A stretch of DNA of 10,695 bases from Luteococcus sp043424415 (GCF_043424415.1 NZ_JBHWOO010000006.1:1-10695), one strand, 5' to 3'; shown: positions 1-6,810, numbered from the stretch's first letter. Notes: a model not told the origin generated them from the sequence alone. Numbers and translations: made by a program.

Positions 1-870
1 GGGTCGGCCCTCGGCGGCCGCGCGATCCGTGGCGAGCTCGTCGGCCACCTGGCGCAGCACCGCCAAGGCCGAGCTGAGCGCCCGGTCGCAGGCGCCCAGG
101 TGCATCAGCGCGATCTGGTCGGGTTCGCGCCGGCGCGCCGCGGCAAGCAGCTGGCCGGCGACGGCCGCGGCGCCGCCGAACCAGACCGCGGCCACCCCGA
201 CGCCGCCCCAGGCGAAGCCAGGACGGTCCAGGTAGAAGCCGGGAGCGCCCACCGGATGGGCGGTGGCGTCGTCGAGGGTGATCGTGGCCGTCTCGATCTC
301 CACCAGCCCGCGGGGGTGCCAGTCGGCGAGGTCTGCCTGCACTCCTTGCTGGTGCAGGGGGAGGGCGAAGAGCTGGCCGCCGTCGGGGCCCTGGGCCGTG
401 ACCAGGGCATGGGTCACCTGGCGCGCGAGAGAGCACCACGGCTTGCGGCCGTCGAGGCGCCAGCTGCCATCACCGCGCTGGCTGGCCGTCAGCCCCATGC
501 CGGGGGCGTTGGCGGCGTAGACGCCCCAGGTGGCACCGTCACCGGCGTTGATATCGGCGGGCCGGATCCCTGCCTGGTGGAGGATCGCGACGGCATCGAG
601 GTGGGGTTCGGCAGCCCGGGCCAAGGTCAGGTCGGAGGAACCCAGGGTGGCAAGCAACTGGAGGTAGGGCCACAGCCCGTCCTCGAGGCCCTGGGCGAGG
701 TGACGGTGCTGGTGGGCCAGCACGAGGCCCCGGCTCACCGGGGTGCCTGCCTCGCCCAGCCGCCCCAGGTCCCGCCGCAGCCCCGGCAGCATCCACTCGT
801 CGCCGCACCAAACTGGTCGAAGTGTGTCCATGCGCACAACGGTAGTGTCCCGCGCCCGATCGTCCTTCAT
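1..870 (-). CDS. Acyl-CoA dehydrogenase-like protein, C-terminus beyond the left edge
   Basis: This frame is open from the ATG at 870 to the window edge, giving 290 codons without a stop. The protein resembles the acyl-CoA dehydrogenase fold. An N-terminal helical part (about residues 14-105) is followed by a beta-domain-like segment with WGVYAANAPGMGLTA (115-129), LDGRKPWCSLA (139-149) and THALVTAQ (153-160), then by a helical part starting near GFAWGGVGVAAVWFGG (218-233). The segment at 115-129 sits where classical members carry their conserved flavin-contacting motif and is unlike it, so this is a divergent subfamily. Its substrate is unknown. The catalytic base region lies outside the window. 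The start at 870 overlaps the upstream stop as ATGA, suggesting translational coupling; an in-frame ATG at 831 is an alternative. Neither has a clear Shine-Dalgarno site. Family assignment is fairly sure, function is not. Confidence 0.72.
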   Translation of the reverse strand, partial: MKDDRARDTTVVRMDTLRPVWCGDEWMLPGLRRDLGRLGEAGTPVSRGLVLAHQHRHLAQGLEDGLWPYLQLLATLGSSDLTLARAAEPHLDAVAILHQAGIRPADINAGDGATWGVYAANAPGMGLTASQRGDGSWRLDGRKPWCSLARQVTHALVTAQGPDGGQLFALPLHQQGVQADLADWHPRGLVEIETATITLDDATAHPVGAPGFYLDRPGFAWGGVGVAAVWFGGAAAVAGQLLAAARRREPDQIALMHLGACDRALSSALAVLRQVADELATDRAAAEGRP

Positions 871-1391
871 TCCCGGTGCAGCAGGAAGAAGCAGGGTTTG
901 TCCAGGCCGCGCATGTCCATCAGGCCGAGCAGGGTGTCGTCGTCGATCCGACGCAGGTGGTCGATGATCGGCAGGTCGTCGTAGACCATCGCGGTGCTGG
1001 TGCGGCCCCGGTGCTCCACCATGCGCAGGCGGGCCCGGGGGCGCCGGGTACGCGCCAGCGGCAGCAGCCACCGGCCCAGGTGGACGTGCCCCGCCCTGCG
1101 CACCGGGCGAGGGAAGGCCATGGCCACCGTCACCGGCATCAGCCACGGATTGAGGCAGATCCTGCCCACGCGGGTGTCGAAGACCAGCGGGTCGACGTCC
1201 TCACTGCCGCGAAACCGCTTGCCGTGCCAGCCATAGGCGGCCAGCAGGCCGTCGAAGGCACTGCCGGTGGCCAGCTCCTCACCGCGCCAGGCGCCCAGAA
1301 CGTCTTCCGCAGCCACCGGGGCGAGCTCGTCGAAGACGGCCAGCGCCTCGGTGGTGTCGGCCTCGGCCAGTCGGGTCAGCACGGTGCTCAT
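867..1391 (-). CDS. GXWXG / DUF4334 domain protein
   Basis: This 174-residue protein has the two-part build of the GXWXG-DUF4334 family. The N-terminal GXWXG element is GAWRG at residues 33-37, followed by a conserved stretch through YGWHGKRF (53-60). The DUF4334 part covers about 118-172, with MVYDDLPIIDHLRR (135-148) and DDTLLGLMDMRG (151-162). The family has no firmly assigned biochemical role that I know of. No signal peptide or membrane segment is visible. The ATG at 1391 fits the family N-terminus and has a weak AAGAAG purine stretch 8 bases upstream. The frame stays open upstream to about 1502, but that extension looks non-coding and enters the divergent promoter region. The stop overlaps the ATG of the acyl-CoA dehydrogenase-like gene, so the two probably act in one pathway. 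Confidence 0.85.
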   Translation of the reverse strand: MSTVLTRLAEADTTEALAVFDELAPVAAEDVLGAWRGEELATGSAFDGLLAAYGWHGKRFRGSEDVDPLVFDTRVGRICLNPWLMPVTVAMAFPRPVRRAGHVHLGRWLLPLARTRRPRARLRMVEHRGRTSTAMVYDDLPIIDHLRRIDDDTLLGLMDMRGLDKPCFFLLHRE

Positions 1392-1540
1392 GGGTCCATC
1401 TTCTTGCGGACACGGGACTTGGGCCAGTACCGACACCGGCCGGACAGGCAGTATGCAGGGTGGGTGCACCGACGCCATCCGTGCTCCTGAGAGACTGGCC
1501 ACACCACAAGAGCCCTACCCAGTGCCCGAAAGGACCCTTC
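1392..1540. promoter_or_regulatory. Divergent intergenic region between the GXWXG gene and the lysR-type gene
   Basis: This 149-bp gap separates the minus-strand GXWXG/dehydrogenase pair from the plus-strand LysR-type regulator. This is the usual layout in which a LysR protein controls both directions. A TGCA-N7-TGCA arrangement at 1454-1468 is the most dyad-like element I see. It does not match the classical T-N11-A box, so its role as operator is a guess. I could not assign convincing -35 and -10 boxes. Confidence 0.45.
1529..1534 (+). promoter_or_regulatory. Shine-Dalgarno site of the lysR-type gene
   Basis: AAAGGA lies 6 bases before the GTG at 1541. It selects that GTG over the more upstream in-frame ATG at 1460, whose 27 extra codons do not resemble any LysR N-terminus. 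Confidence 0.7.
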
Positions 1541-2467
1541 GTGCTCGACATCCGACGCCTGCAGGTGCTGGCGGCCCTCGAGAACTCCAACACCATGACC
1601 TCGGCCGCGGCCCACCTGCACATGACCCCCTCGGCGGTCAGCCAGCAGATCGCCGCCCTGGAGCGCGAGGTGGACATGGCGCTGCTGGACCGCAGCGGCC
1701 GGCGGGTCCGGCTCAACGCCGCCGGGCGGCTGCTGATCGGCCAGTACCACCGCATCCACGCGGTGATGGAGGAAACCGAGGCCTGTTTGGAGCAGCTGCG
1801 CACCGAGGTGAGCGGTGAACTGACCATCAGCACCTTCCCCAGCTTCTGCTCCACGATCCTTCCCGAGGCGCTGATGCAGCTGCGTCGCGCCCACCCCCAG
1901 CTGCGTACCCAGGTGCTGGACATGGAGCCACTGGAGAGCATCGAAGGGCTGCGCAGCGGGGCCGTCGACGTCGCCGTCGTCGACGACATCAGCCCCGGTT
2001 CGCTCGAGGGCGTCGACATCACCGAACTGTGGCGCGACGAGATCGTGCTGTGCCTGCCGCCCGACCGGGAGGACCTGTCCACCCAGGTCGGCCTGGCTGA
2101 CTTCGCCGACGAGCACTGGATCCTCGACAGCGTCGATGCCAGCTTCACCGACTTCCTGCGCCAGACCTGCCGCGATGCTGGCTTCGAGCCCGACGTGGTG
2201 GCCCACTGCAGCAACCTGACCGCGGCGCTGGGGCTGGTGCGTGCCGGTTTCGGGGCCACCCTGATCAGCGAACTGAACCTGGGCCGGGAGACCACCGATG
2301 TCACGGTGCGGCGCCTCGACCCGCCGATCAGCCGCAACCACCGCATCCTGACGCGCAGCTCGAACCGTGACTCACCAGCGATCGCGGCGACCAGGCGCCA
2401 GCTGCAGGTGGCGGCGGGCGCCCGTCCTGGGGGTCAGCCGAAGCTGACAGCAACGAAGAATCGTTAA
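1541..2467 (+). CDS. LysR-family transcriptional regulator
   Basis: This is a 308-residue LysR-type DNA-binding regulator. The N-terminal winged helix-turn-helix spans about residues 1-60. It starts LDIRRLQVLAALENSNTMTSAA and includes the recognition helix MTPSAVSQQIAALE (28-41) and RRVRLNAAGRLL (54-65). A linker helix (66-90) leads into the effector-binding domain: SGELTISTFPSF (91-102), LRSGAVDVAVVDD (137-149) and AGFGATLISELNL (235-247). Length is normal for the family. The GTG start is supported by a good Shine-Dalgarno site and by alignment of the helix-turn-helix near residue 1. The gene is divergent from the GXWXG/dehydrogenase pair, its most likely target. It also lies 141 bp upstream of sdaA in the same direction, so control of serine catabolism is possible. 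The inducer cannot be read from sequence. The Gln/Gly/Lys-rich last 25 residues look like a disordered tail. Confidence 0.93.
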   Translation: MLDIRRLQVLAALENSNTMTSAAAHLHMTPSAVSQQIAALEREVDMALLDRSGRRVRLNAAGRLLIGQYHRIHAVMEETEACLEQLRTEVSGELTISTFPSFCSTILPEALMQLRRAHPQLRTQVLDMEPLESIEGLRSGAVDVAVVDDISPGSLEGVDITELWRDEIVLCLPPDREDLSTQVGLADFADEHWILDSVDASFTDFLRQTCRDAGFEPDVVAHCSNLTAALGLVRAGFGATLISELNLGRETTDVTVRRLDPPISRNHRILTRSSNRDSPAIAATRRQLQVAAGARPGGQPKLTATKNR

Positions 2468-2482
2468 GGGCCCCTTCACAGG

Positions 2483-2571
2483 ATCTTCCAATCTTCGACA
2501 AAGAATTCAGCGTTTCCACCTTCTGGCGCCAAATCTTCCGGGATAGCCTGGCTGGGCCCAACGACGGAAGA
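2483..2571. repeat. ATCTTC-type repeats upstream of sdaA, candidate operator
   Basis: The 141-bp gap before sdaA holds ATCTTCC at 2483-2489, ATCTTCG at 2491-2497 and ATCTTCCG at 2533-2540. The inverted copy CGGAAGA follows at 2565-2571. The last two form a 7-bp inverted repeat (TCTTCCG 2534-2540 with CGGAAGA 2565-2571) around a 24-base spacer. The clustering suggests a regulatory site for the serine operon, but no known regulator is recognised. I could not place a convincing promoter. Confidence 0.4.
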
Positions 2572-2594
2572 CCCGTCGCATCCGGGGCTCCAAC

Positions 2595-2601
2595 GAAGGG
2601 G
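2595..2601 (+). promoter_or_regulatory. Shine-Dalgarno site of sdaA
   Basis: GAAGGGG ends 7 bases before the ATG at 2609 and only 4 bases before the adjoining GTG at 2606. The spacing favours the ATG. Confidence 0.65.
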
Positions 2602-2608
2602 TTTTGTG

Positions 2609-3988
2609 ATGGCTCTCAGCGTTCTCGACCTGTTCTCCATCGGCATCGGACCGTCCTCCTCCCACACCGTGGGACCCATGCGGGCCGCCACCCGCTTCAT
2701 CGCCGACCTCGACGAGGCCGGCCTGTTCGAGCGAACCGCCCGGGTGCGCGTCGAGCTCTTCGGTTCGCTCGCCCTCACCGGCAAGGGCCACGGTTCCGAC
2801 AAGGCCTCGATCCTGGGCCTGCTCGGCCACCGCCCCGAGAATGTCGACACCGAATGCGCCGACGACATGGTCACCGAGGTCTACGCGCAGCAGAAGATGC
2901 TGCTCGACGGGCGCCACGAGATCGCCTTCGGCCCCGACGACCTGCTGATGCACCTGGACAAGACCCTGCCCGGCCACCCCAACGGCATGCGCTTCACCGC
3001 CTGGGATGCCGAGGGCAATGACATGGCCAGCAAGGACTACTTCTCCATCGGCGGCGGCTTCGTCGTCGACCACATCGCGGTGCGCGAGGACCGCCAGGTG
3101 GGCGACGCCGTCGGCAACCAGATCCCCTACGACTTCAGCAATGCCGTCGAGCTGATCAAGCTCTGCGACGAGACCGGCCTGCGCGTCGGTGATCTGGTGA
3201 TGCGCCGTGAGAACCAGTTCCGTCCCGAGTCCGAAACCCGTGCGGCCCTGCTCAAGATCTGGCAGGTGATGCAGGACTGCGTCACCGCCGGCTGCACCAG
3301 CGAACAGTTCACCCTGCCCGGTGGGCTGGAGGTGCCCCGCCGCGCCCCCAAGCTCTTCCGTGAGCTCAATGAACAGGGCCGCACCGGCGATCCGCTGGAG
3401 GCCACCGACTGGGTGAACCTGTACGCCCTGGCCGTCAACGAGGAGAATGCCGCAGGCGGCCGCATGGTCACCGCGCCCACCAATGGCGCGGCCGGCATCA
3501 TTCCCGCCGTCCTGCACTACTTCGTGAAGTTCTCGCCCAAGGCCAACGACGACACCATTGTCGACTTCCTGCTCACCGCCGGCGCCATCGGCATCCTGTT
3601 CAAGACCAATGCCTCGATCTCCGGCGCCGAGGTCGGCTGCCAGGGCGAGGTCGGCTCGGCCTGCTCGATGGCCGCCGGCGCCCTCTGCGAGGTGCTCGGA
3701 GGCACCCCCCGCCAGGTGGAGAATGCTGCCGAGATCGGCATCGAGCACAACCTTGGTCTCACCTGTGACCCGATCAGCGGCCTGGTACAGGTCCCCTGCA
3801 TCGAGCGCAATGCCATCGCCGCCAACAAGGCGATCAACGCGGCCCGCATCGCCCTGCGGGGAGACGGCGGCCACCTGGTCAGCCTCGACGCGGCCATCCT
3901 CACCATGCGCACCACCGGTGCGGACATGCGAAGCGAGTACAAGGAGACCTCCACCGGAGGTCTTGCGGTCAACTACACCCTGTGCTGA
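2609..3988 (+). CDS. sdaA: L-serine dehydratase (L-serine ammonia-lyase), iron-sulfur single-chain type
   Basis: This cytoplasmic enzyme converts L-serine to pyruvate and ammonia using a [4Fe-4S] cluster rather than pyridoxal phosphate. The 459-residue protein is full length and fuses the beta domain (about 1-160, with GIGPSSSHTVGPM at 12-24) to the catalytic alpha domain (about 190-459, with VTAPTNGAAGIIPA at 287-300). Cluster ligands are predicted at Cys344 (EVGCQGEVGSACS), Cys386 (LTCDP) and Cys397 (VPCIER). The chain ends in a cysteine, Cys459 (AVNYTLC). In the Legionella pneumophila enzyme the C-terminal cysteine folds into the active site and ligates the cluster as an internal inhibitor, so the same behaviour is expected here. 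The gene lies 32 bp upstream of a serine permease, in one likely operon. Oxygen sensitivity is expected from the family. No truncation or missing key residue is seen. Confidence 0.97.
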   Translation: MALSVLDLFSIGIGPSSSHTVGPMRAATRFIADLDEAGLFERTARVRVELFGSLALTGKGHGSDKASILGLLGHRPENVDTECADDMVTEVYAQQKMLLDGRHEIAFGPDDLLMHLDKTLPGHPNGMRFTAWDAEGNDMASKDYFSIGGGFVVDHIAVREDRQVGDAVGNQIPYDFSNAVELIKLCDETGLRVGDLVMRRENQFRPESETRAALLKIWQVMQDCVTAGCTSEQFTLPGGLEVPRRAPKLFRELNEQGRTGDPLEATDWVNLYALAVNEENAAGGRMVTAPTNGAAGIIPAVLHYFVKFSPKANDDTIVDFLLTAGAIGILFKTNASISGAEVGCQGEVGSACSMAAGALCEVLGGTPRQVENAAEIGIEHNLGLTCDPISGLVQVPCIERNAIAANKAINAARIALRGDGGHLVSLDAAILTMRTTGADMRSEYKETSTGGLAVNYTLC

Positions 3989-4020
3989 CTGCCAGCCCAG
4001 GTATGAAAGGTATGGAGACA

Positions 4021-5298
4021 ATGTCGTCATCCACCATGGAAGGGACCCAGACCCCAGTGGTCGAGGCCCCGACCGACAAGAAGTTCAACCGGGAATGGAT
4101 CATCAGCCTGTTCGGCACCGCCATCGGCGCCGGCATCCTCTTCCTGCCGATCAATGCGGGCGCGGGCGGCATCTGGCCGCTCGCCCTCGTCACGATCCTC
4201 ATCGCCCCGATGACCTACCTGTCGCACCGGGCGCTGTCACGGATGATCTGCTCTGCCCCCAGCGCCACCGACGACATCACCCATGTGGTGCGCGGCTACT
4301 TCGGTGAGGGTGCCGGACGACTGGTGACGGTGCTGTACTTCCTGGCCATCTACCCGATCGTGCTGATCTACGGAGTCAGCATCACCAACACGATCGACAG
4401 CCTGATGGTCAACCAGCTGGGCATGCCCTCCCCGCCGCGCTGGATCCTGTCGGGGGTGCTGATCGCACTCATGATGGCCGTGCTGCTGGCCGGTGAGCGC
4501 ATCATGCTGGTGGTCACCGGCTGGCTGGTCTACCCGCTAATCGCCGTGCTCTTCGGCGTGACGCTCTACCTGATCCCGTCATGGAAGTTCGACCTGTTCA
4601 CGCAGGCCGGCAACGGCTCGATCGGCGAATTCCTCAAGACCACCTGGCTGATGATCCCGGTGATGATCTTCGCCTTCAACCACTCTCCCGCGATCTCGCA
4701 GTTCTCCCTGTCCCAGAAGAAGAAGTACGGGCGGCGTTCGGCCGAGGAGGCCTCCTGGATCCTCAAGCGCACCACCATGCTGCTGGTGCTGTTCGCCATG
4801 AGCTTCGTCTGGTCCTGTGTGCTGGCACTGGGCAAGGACGGTCTGGCCGAGGCCCGCGCCGCCAACCTGCCGGTGCTGTCCTACCTGGCCAATGTGCACA
4901 ATGCGCCCTTCATCAGCTACCTGGGCCCGGTGGTGGCGATCCTGGCGATTGCCTCGTCCTTCTTCGGTCACTACCTGGGTGCTGCCGAGGGTCTGGCGGG
5001 CATTGTGCGCTTCGTGGACCCCCACGGCACGAAGGTGCCCCAGCGCAGCCTGCAGATCGGTGTCGCGGTCTTCATGTTCATCACCACCTGGATCGTGGCG
5101 ATCATCAACCCGAGCGTGCTGAGCCTGATCGAGAGCCTGTCCGGTCCGGTCATCGCCATCGTTCTCTACCTGCTGCCGATGTATGCCATCCACAAGATCG
5201 ACGCACTCAAGGAGTACCGCGGCCGCGCCTCGAACGTCTTCGTGACGATCGCCGGCATCGTCGCCGTCGCCGGCATTCTGGCCAGCCTCGTCAGCTGA
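4021..5298 (+). CDS. sdaC: Serine/threonine-type amino acid permease, HAAAP family, SdaC-like
   Basis: This inner-membrane proton-coupled permease probably imports L-serine for the dehydratase encoded just upstream. The 425-residue protein matches the usual length of the hydroxy/aromatic amino acid permease family. The signature first transmembrane segment is ISLFGTAIGAGILFLPI (28-44), followed by NAGAGGIWPL. About 11 hydrophobic segments can be counted, near 28-45, 51-72, 102-122, 142-160, 164-186, 208-222, 252-274, 298-316, 345-364, 374-391 and 407-424. FNHSPAISQFS (219-229) resembles the conserved broken-helix region of these carriers. Several in-frame starts exist (GTG 3982; ATG 4003, 4012, 4021, 4036). 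I chose 4021 because AAAGG lies 10 bases and GGAG 3 bases upstream. Substrate choice rests on family and operon context: serine is likeliest, threonine possible. Confidence 0.9.
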   Translation: MSSSTMEGTQTPVVEAPTDKKFNREWIISLFGTAIGAGILFLPINAGAGGIWPLALVTILIAPMTYLSHRALSRMICSAPSATDDITHVVRGYFGEGAGRLVTVLYFLAIYPIVLIYGVSITNTIDSLMVNQLGMPSPPRWILSGVLIALMMAVLLAGERIMLVVTGWLVYPLIAVLFGVTLYLIPSWKFDLFTQAGNGSIGEFLKTTWLMIPVMIFAFNHSPAISQFSLSQKKKYGRRSAEEASWILKRTTMLLVLFAMSFVWSCVLALGKDGLAEARAANLPVLSYLANVHNAPFISYLGPVVAILAIASSFFGHYLGAAEGLAGIVRFVDPHGTKVPQRSLQIGVAVFMFITTWIVAIINPSVLSLIESLSGPVIAIVLYLLPMYAIHKIDALKEYRGRASNVFVTIAGIVAVAGILASLVS

Positions 5299-5311
5299 GG
5301 CAGGCCTGATC

Positions 5312-5329
5312 GGCGCCCAACCGGGCGCC
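5312..5329 (+). terminator. Short GC hairpin after sdaC
   Basis: GGCGCCC (5312-5318) pairs with GGGCGCC (5323-5329) around the 4-base loop AACC, 13 bases after the sdaC stop. There is no T-run. It may be a minor terminator or RNA-stabilising hairpin ahead of the much longer one at 5336. Confidence 0.45.
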
Positions 5330-5335
5330 ACGCAC

Positions 5336-5386
5336 AAGATCTCGGAAGATCTGGGTTCCCCACAGACCCAGATCTTCCGAGATCTT
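5336..5386. terminator. Perfect 21-bp inverted repeat, likely terminator of the sda operon
   Basis: The arms 5336-5356 and 5366-5386 are perfectly complementary over 21 bp, with a 9-base loop (TCCCCACAG). Each arm contains the heptamer AAGATCT or AGATCTT twice, spaced by CGG or CCG, so AGATCT occurs four times in the stem. The plus strand continues CTTGTTGG, a weak T-rich tail. Placed between convergent genes, it most likely ends sdaAC transcription and may block read-through from the other side. The length, perfection and modest GC content of the stem are unusual here, so a protein-binding site is an alternative. Confidence 0.75.
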
Positions 5387-5415
5387 CTTGTTGGTGCTGG
5401 TGCGCCGGAACAACA

Positions 5416-5458
5416 CGCTGCCCGCCACCCCCTGATCGAAGCGGGGCAGCGGGCAGCG
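5416..5458 (-). terminator. Hairpin terminator of the copper lipoprotein operon
   Basis: CGCTGCCCGC (5416-5425) pairs with GCGGGCAGCG (5449-5458). After a CA/CA internal loop the stem continues with CCCC against GGGG. It begins 8 bases after the DUF305 stop on the minus strand and is followed there by TGTTGTT, which supports intrinsic termination. Confidence 0.7.
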
Positions 5459-5465
5459 AGTGGGC

Positions 5466-6110
5466 TCAGAGCGCAGCGAGCATCTTCTTCATCTCGGCGA
5501 TCTCGGTGGCCTGGGAGGAGACGATCTCCTCCGACAGCTTCTTGGCGTCGGGGCTCTCACCCTTGGCGATCTCGTCCTTGGCCATCACCAGGGCGCCCTC
5601 GTGGTGGGCGATCATCGACTCCAGGTAGTAGCGGTCGAAGTCGGTGCCCTTGAGCGCGGCGAGCTTCTTGTTGACCTCTTCCTGGGTCTGGCCGTTGATG
5701 TCCATGCCCGGCATGTCGTGGGCGCCGTGGCCCGCCTCGAGCGGCTCGTTCCAGCTGCGCAGCCAGCTGGTCATCTGGTCGATCTCAGGCTGTTGCGCCT
5801 TCTCGATGCGGGTGGCCAGCGCCTTCACCTCGTCGCTGTCGGCCCGAGTGGGGGCCAGCTTCGACATGTCGAGCGCCCCCTGGTGGTGGACGATCATCAT
5901 CTGGGCGAACATCGCGTCATCGCCGTTGTGGGGGCCCGCCACGGGCTGGGCCGACATCATCTCGGGCGAGGAGGCACTGCTCGACGCCGCCGGGGTGGAC
6001 GTGGTCGTGGTGGTGGTCGTCGTGGTCGCCGACGGCTCGGCCGTGTTCGAACCGCAGCCGGCCAGCGCGAGGGCCGCGACGGCGACAACGGCAAGGGACA
6101 TGGTCTTCAT
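5466..6110 (-). CDS. DUF305 lipoprotein, putative copper-handling protein
   Basis: This 214-residue lipoprotein carries a DUF305 (ferritin-like helical) domain. A signal peptide ends in the lipobox LAGC with the lipidated Cys19. A disordered Ser/Thr/Ala linker follows, including nine threonines in a row (29-37). The domain shows the two family signatures AQMMIVHHQGALDMSK (69-84) and MIAHHEGALVMAKDEI (166-181), plus a His/Met-rich segment GHGAHDMPGMD (127-137). Such His-His and Met residues are thought to bind copper, and DUF305 proteins such as cyanobacterial CopM bind it. AGGAG lies 6 bases before the ATG at 6110, whereas the open frame continuing to 6962 has no such support. The gene starts 23 bp after the cueP-like stop, in one operon, and has a terminator directly downstream. 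The copper role is inferred; domain and lipoprotein calls are firm. Confidence 0.92.
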   Translation of the reverse strand: MKTMSLAVVAVAALALAGCGSNTAEPSATTTTTTTTTSTPAASSSASSPEMMSAQPVAGPHNGDDAMFAQMMIVHHQGALDMSKLAPTRADSDEVKALATRIEKAQQPEIDQMTSWLRSWNEPLEAGHGAHDMPGMDINGQTQEEVNKKLAALKGTDFDRYYLESMIAHHEGALVMAKDEIAKGESPDAKKLSEEIVSSQATEIAEMKKMLAAL

Positions 6111-6133
6111 GGGTGCTCCTGGATCATTTGGAG

Positions 6134-6757
6134 TCAGGCCAGTTGGAGGGTGGTGATGCAGGTGGGGGCATCGGCGGCGGTCGACAGCGGGATGCTGCCC
6201 TTGCCCTGCTCGCCGCTGATGATCAGCGTGCCCTTCACGTCGCGGGGCACCCAGAAGCCGAGGAAGCCGTTGTCGTAGGTGGTGGCCTTCTCGTCGATGA
6301 TCTTCTTGCCCTGGGCGTCGGTGAAGGTCACCTGGAAGTCCTTGCCCACCTGCTCGCCCTGGCAGCCGGTGAGGTGGTGGGCGAAGCACTCGTGGGTCTT
6401 GTCGACATAGGGCGCGACCGAGACATAGGTCTTGTCCTTGGGCATCGGGATCGAGGTCTCGGTGGACTTGTCCTCGCCCGAGGTGAGCAGCAGCTCGTCC
6501 TGGCGGACCGAGCCGTTGAGGTCGATCTTCTTGTCCTCCTGGGTCTGGTCGAGGCTGTTGATGACCGTGACGACGTCCTTGCCGTCGAGGTCCAGCTGGG
6601 CCAGCTTGCTCTGGACGGCATCCTCGGAGGCGGCAGGTGCCGACGAGGCCGCCGTGGTGGCCGCCGGGGTGGCCTGCTCGGACGAGGAACAGCCGGTCAG
6701 GCCGAGGGCGACGGCCAGGGCGGGGGTGATGAGGGCGAGGGCGGTGCTGCGGCGCAT
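6134..6757 (-). CDS. cueP: CueP-like copper-binding lipoprotein
   Basis: This 207-residue extracytoplasmic protein belongs to the CueP family. In Salmonella, CueP is the periplasmic protein that binds copper under copper stress and has been reported to supply superoxide dismutase SodCII. Here a signal peptide ends in the lipobox LTGC (Cys23), so the protein should be membrane-anchored, as fits a Gram-positive cell. An Ala/Ser/Thr linker (24-45) precedes the mature domain. Copper-ligand candidates are Cys124 and Cys132 in HECFAHHLTGCQGE (122-135) and Cys200 near the C-terminus (APTCITTLQLA). The CX7C spacing and the 68-residue distance to the third cysteine match the Salmonella protein as I remember it. 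NGFLGFWVPRD (163-173) is another family hallmark. AGGAG lies 7 bases before the ATG at 6757. The DUF305 lipoprotein gene follows after 23 bp. No CueR/CsoR-type gene is present here. Confidence 0.9.
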   Translation of the reverse strand: MRRSTALALITPALAVALGLTGCSSSEQATPAATTAASSAPAASEDAVQSKLAQLDLDGKDVVTVINSLDQTQEDKKIDLNGSVRQDELLLTSGEDKSTETSIPMPKDKTYVSVAPYVDKTHECFAHHLTGCQGEQVGKDFQVTFTDAQGKKIIDEKATTYDNGFLGFWVPRDVKGTLIISGEQGKGSIPLSTAADAPTCITTLQLA

Positions 6758-6810
6758 CGTGGAACTCCTGCTCGATGGGGAATTGTCTACGACCCAGTGT
6801 CGCAGATCGC

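Noticed and set aside
100..984. Plus-strand open frame of 294 codons
   Set aside because: It has low-complexity, Gly/Val/Gln/His-rich composition and no family pattern, and it lies antisense to the acyl-CoA dehydrogenase-like gene.
1454..1468. TGCA-N7-TGCA as a definite LysR operator
   Set aside because: TGCA is itself a palindrome and such pairs arise by chance. The spacing does not fit the T-N11-A box, so it is kept only as a weak candidate.
1388..2341. Minus-strand open frame of 317 codons, and the overlapping 355-codon frame at 1279-2346
   Set aside because: Both are antisense to the clear LysR gene and their translations resemble no protein family.
2507..4030. Minus-strand open frame of 507 codons
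   Set aside because: It is antisense to sdaA, whose protein is full length with all key residues. The long frame is a by-product of high GC content.
5460..6278. Plus-strand open frame of 272 codons, and the one at 6113-6964
   Set aside because: They are antisense to the two lipoprotein genes, with Gly/Leu/Val-rich low-complexity translations and no start signal.
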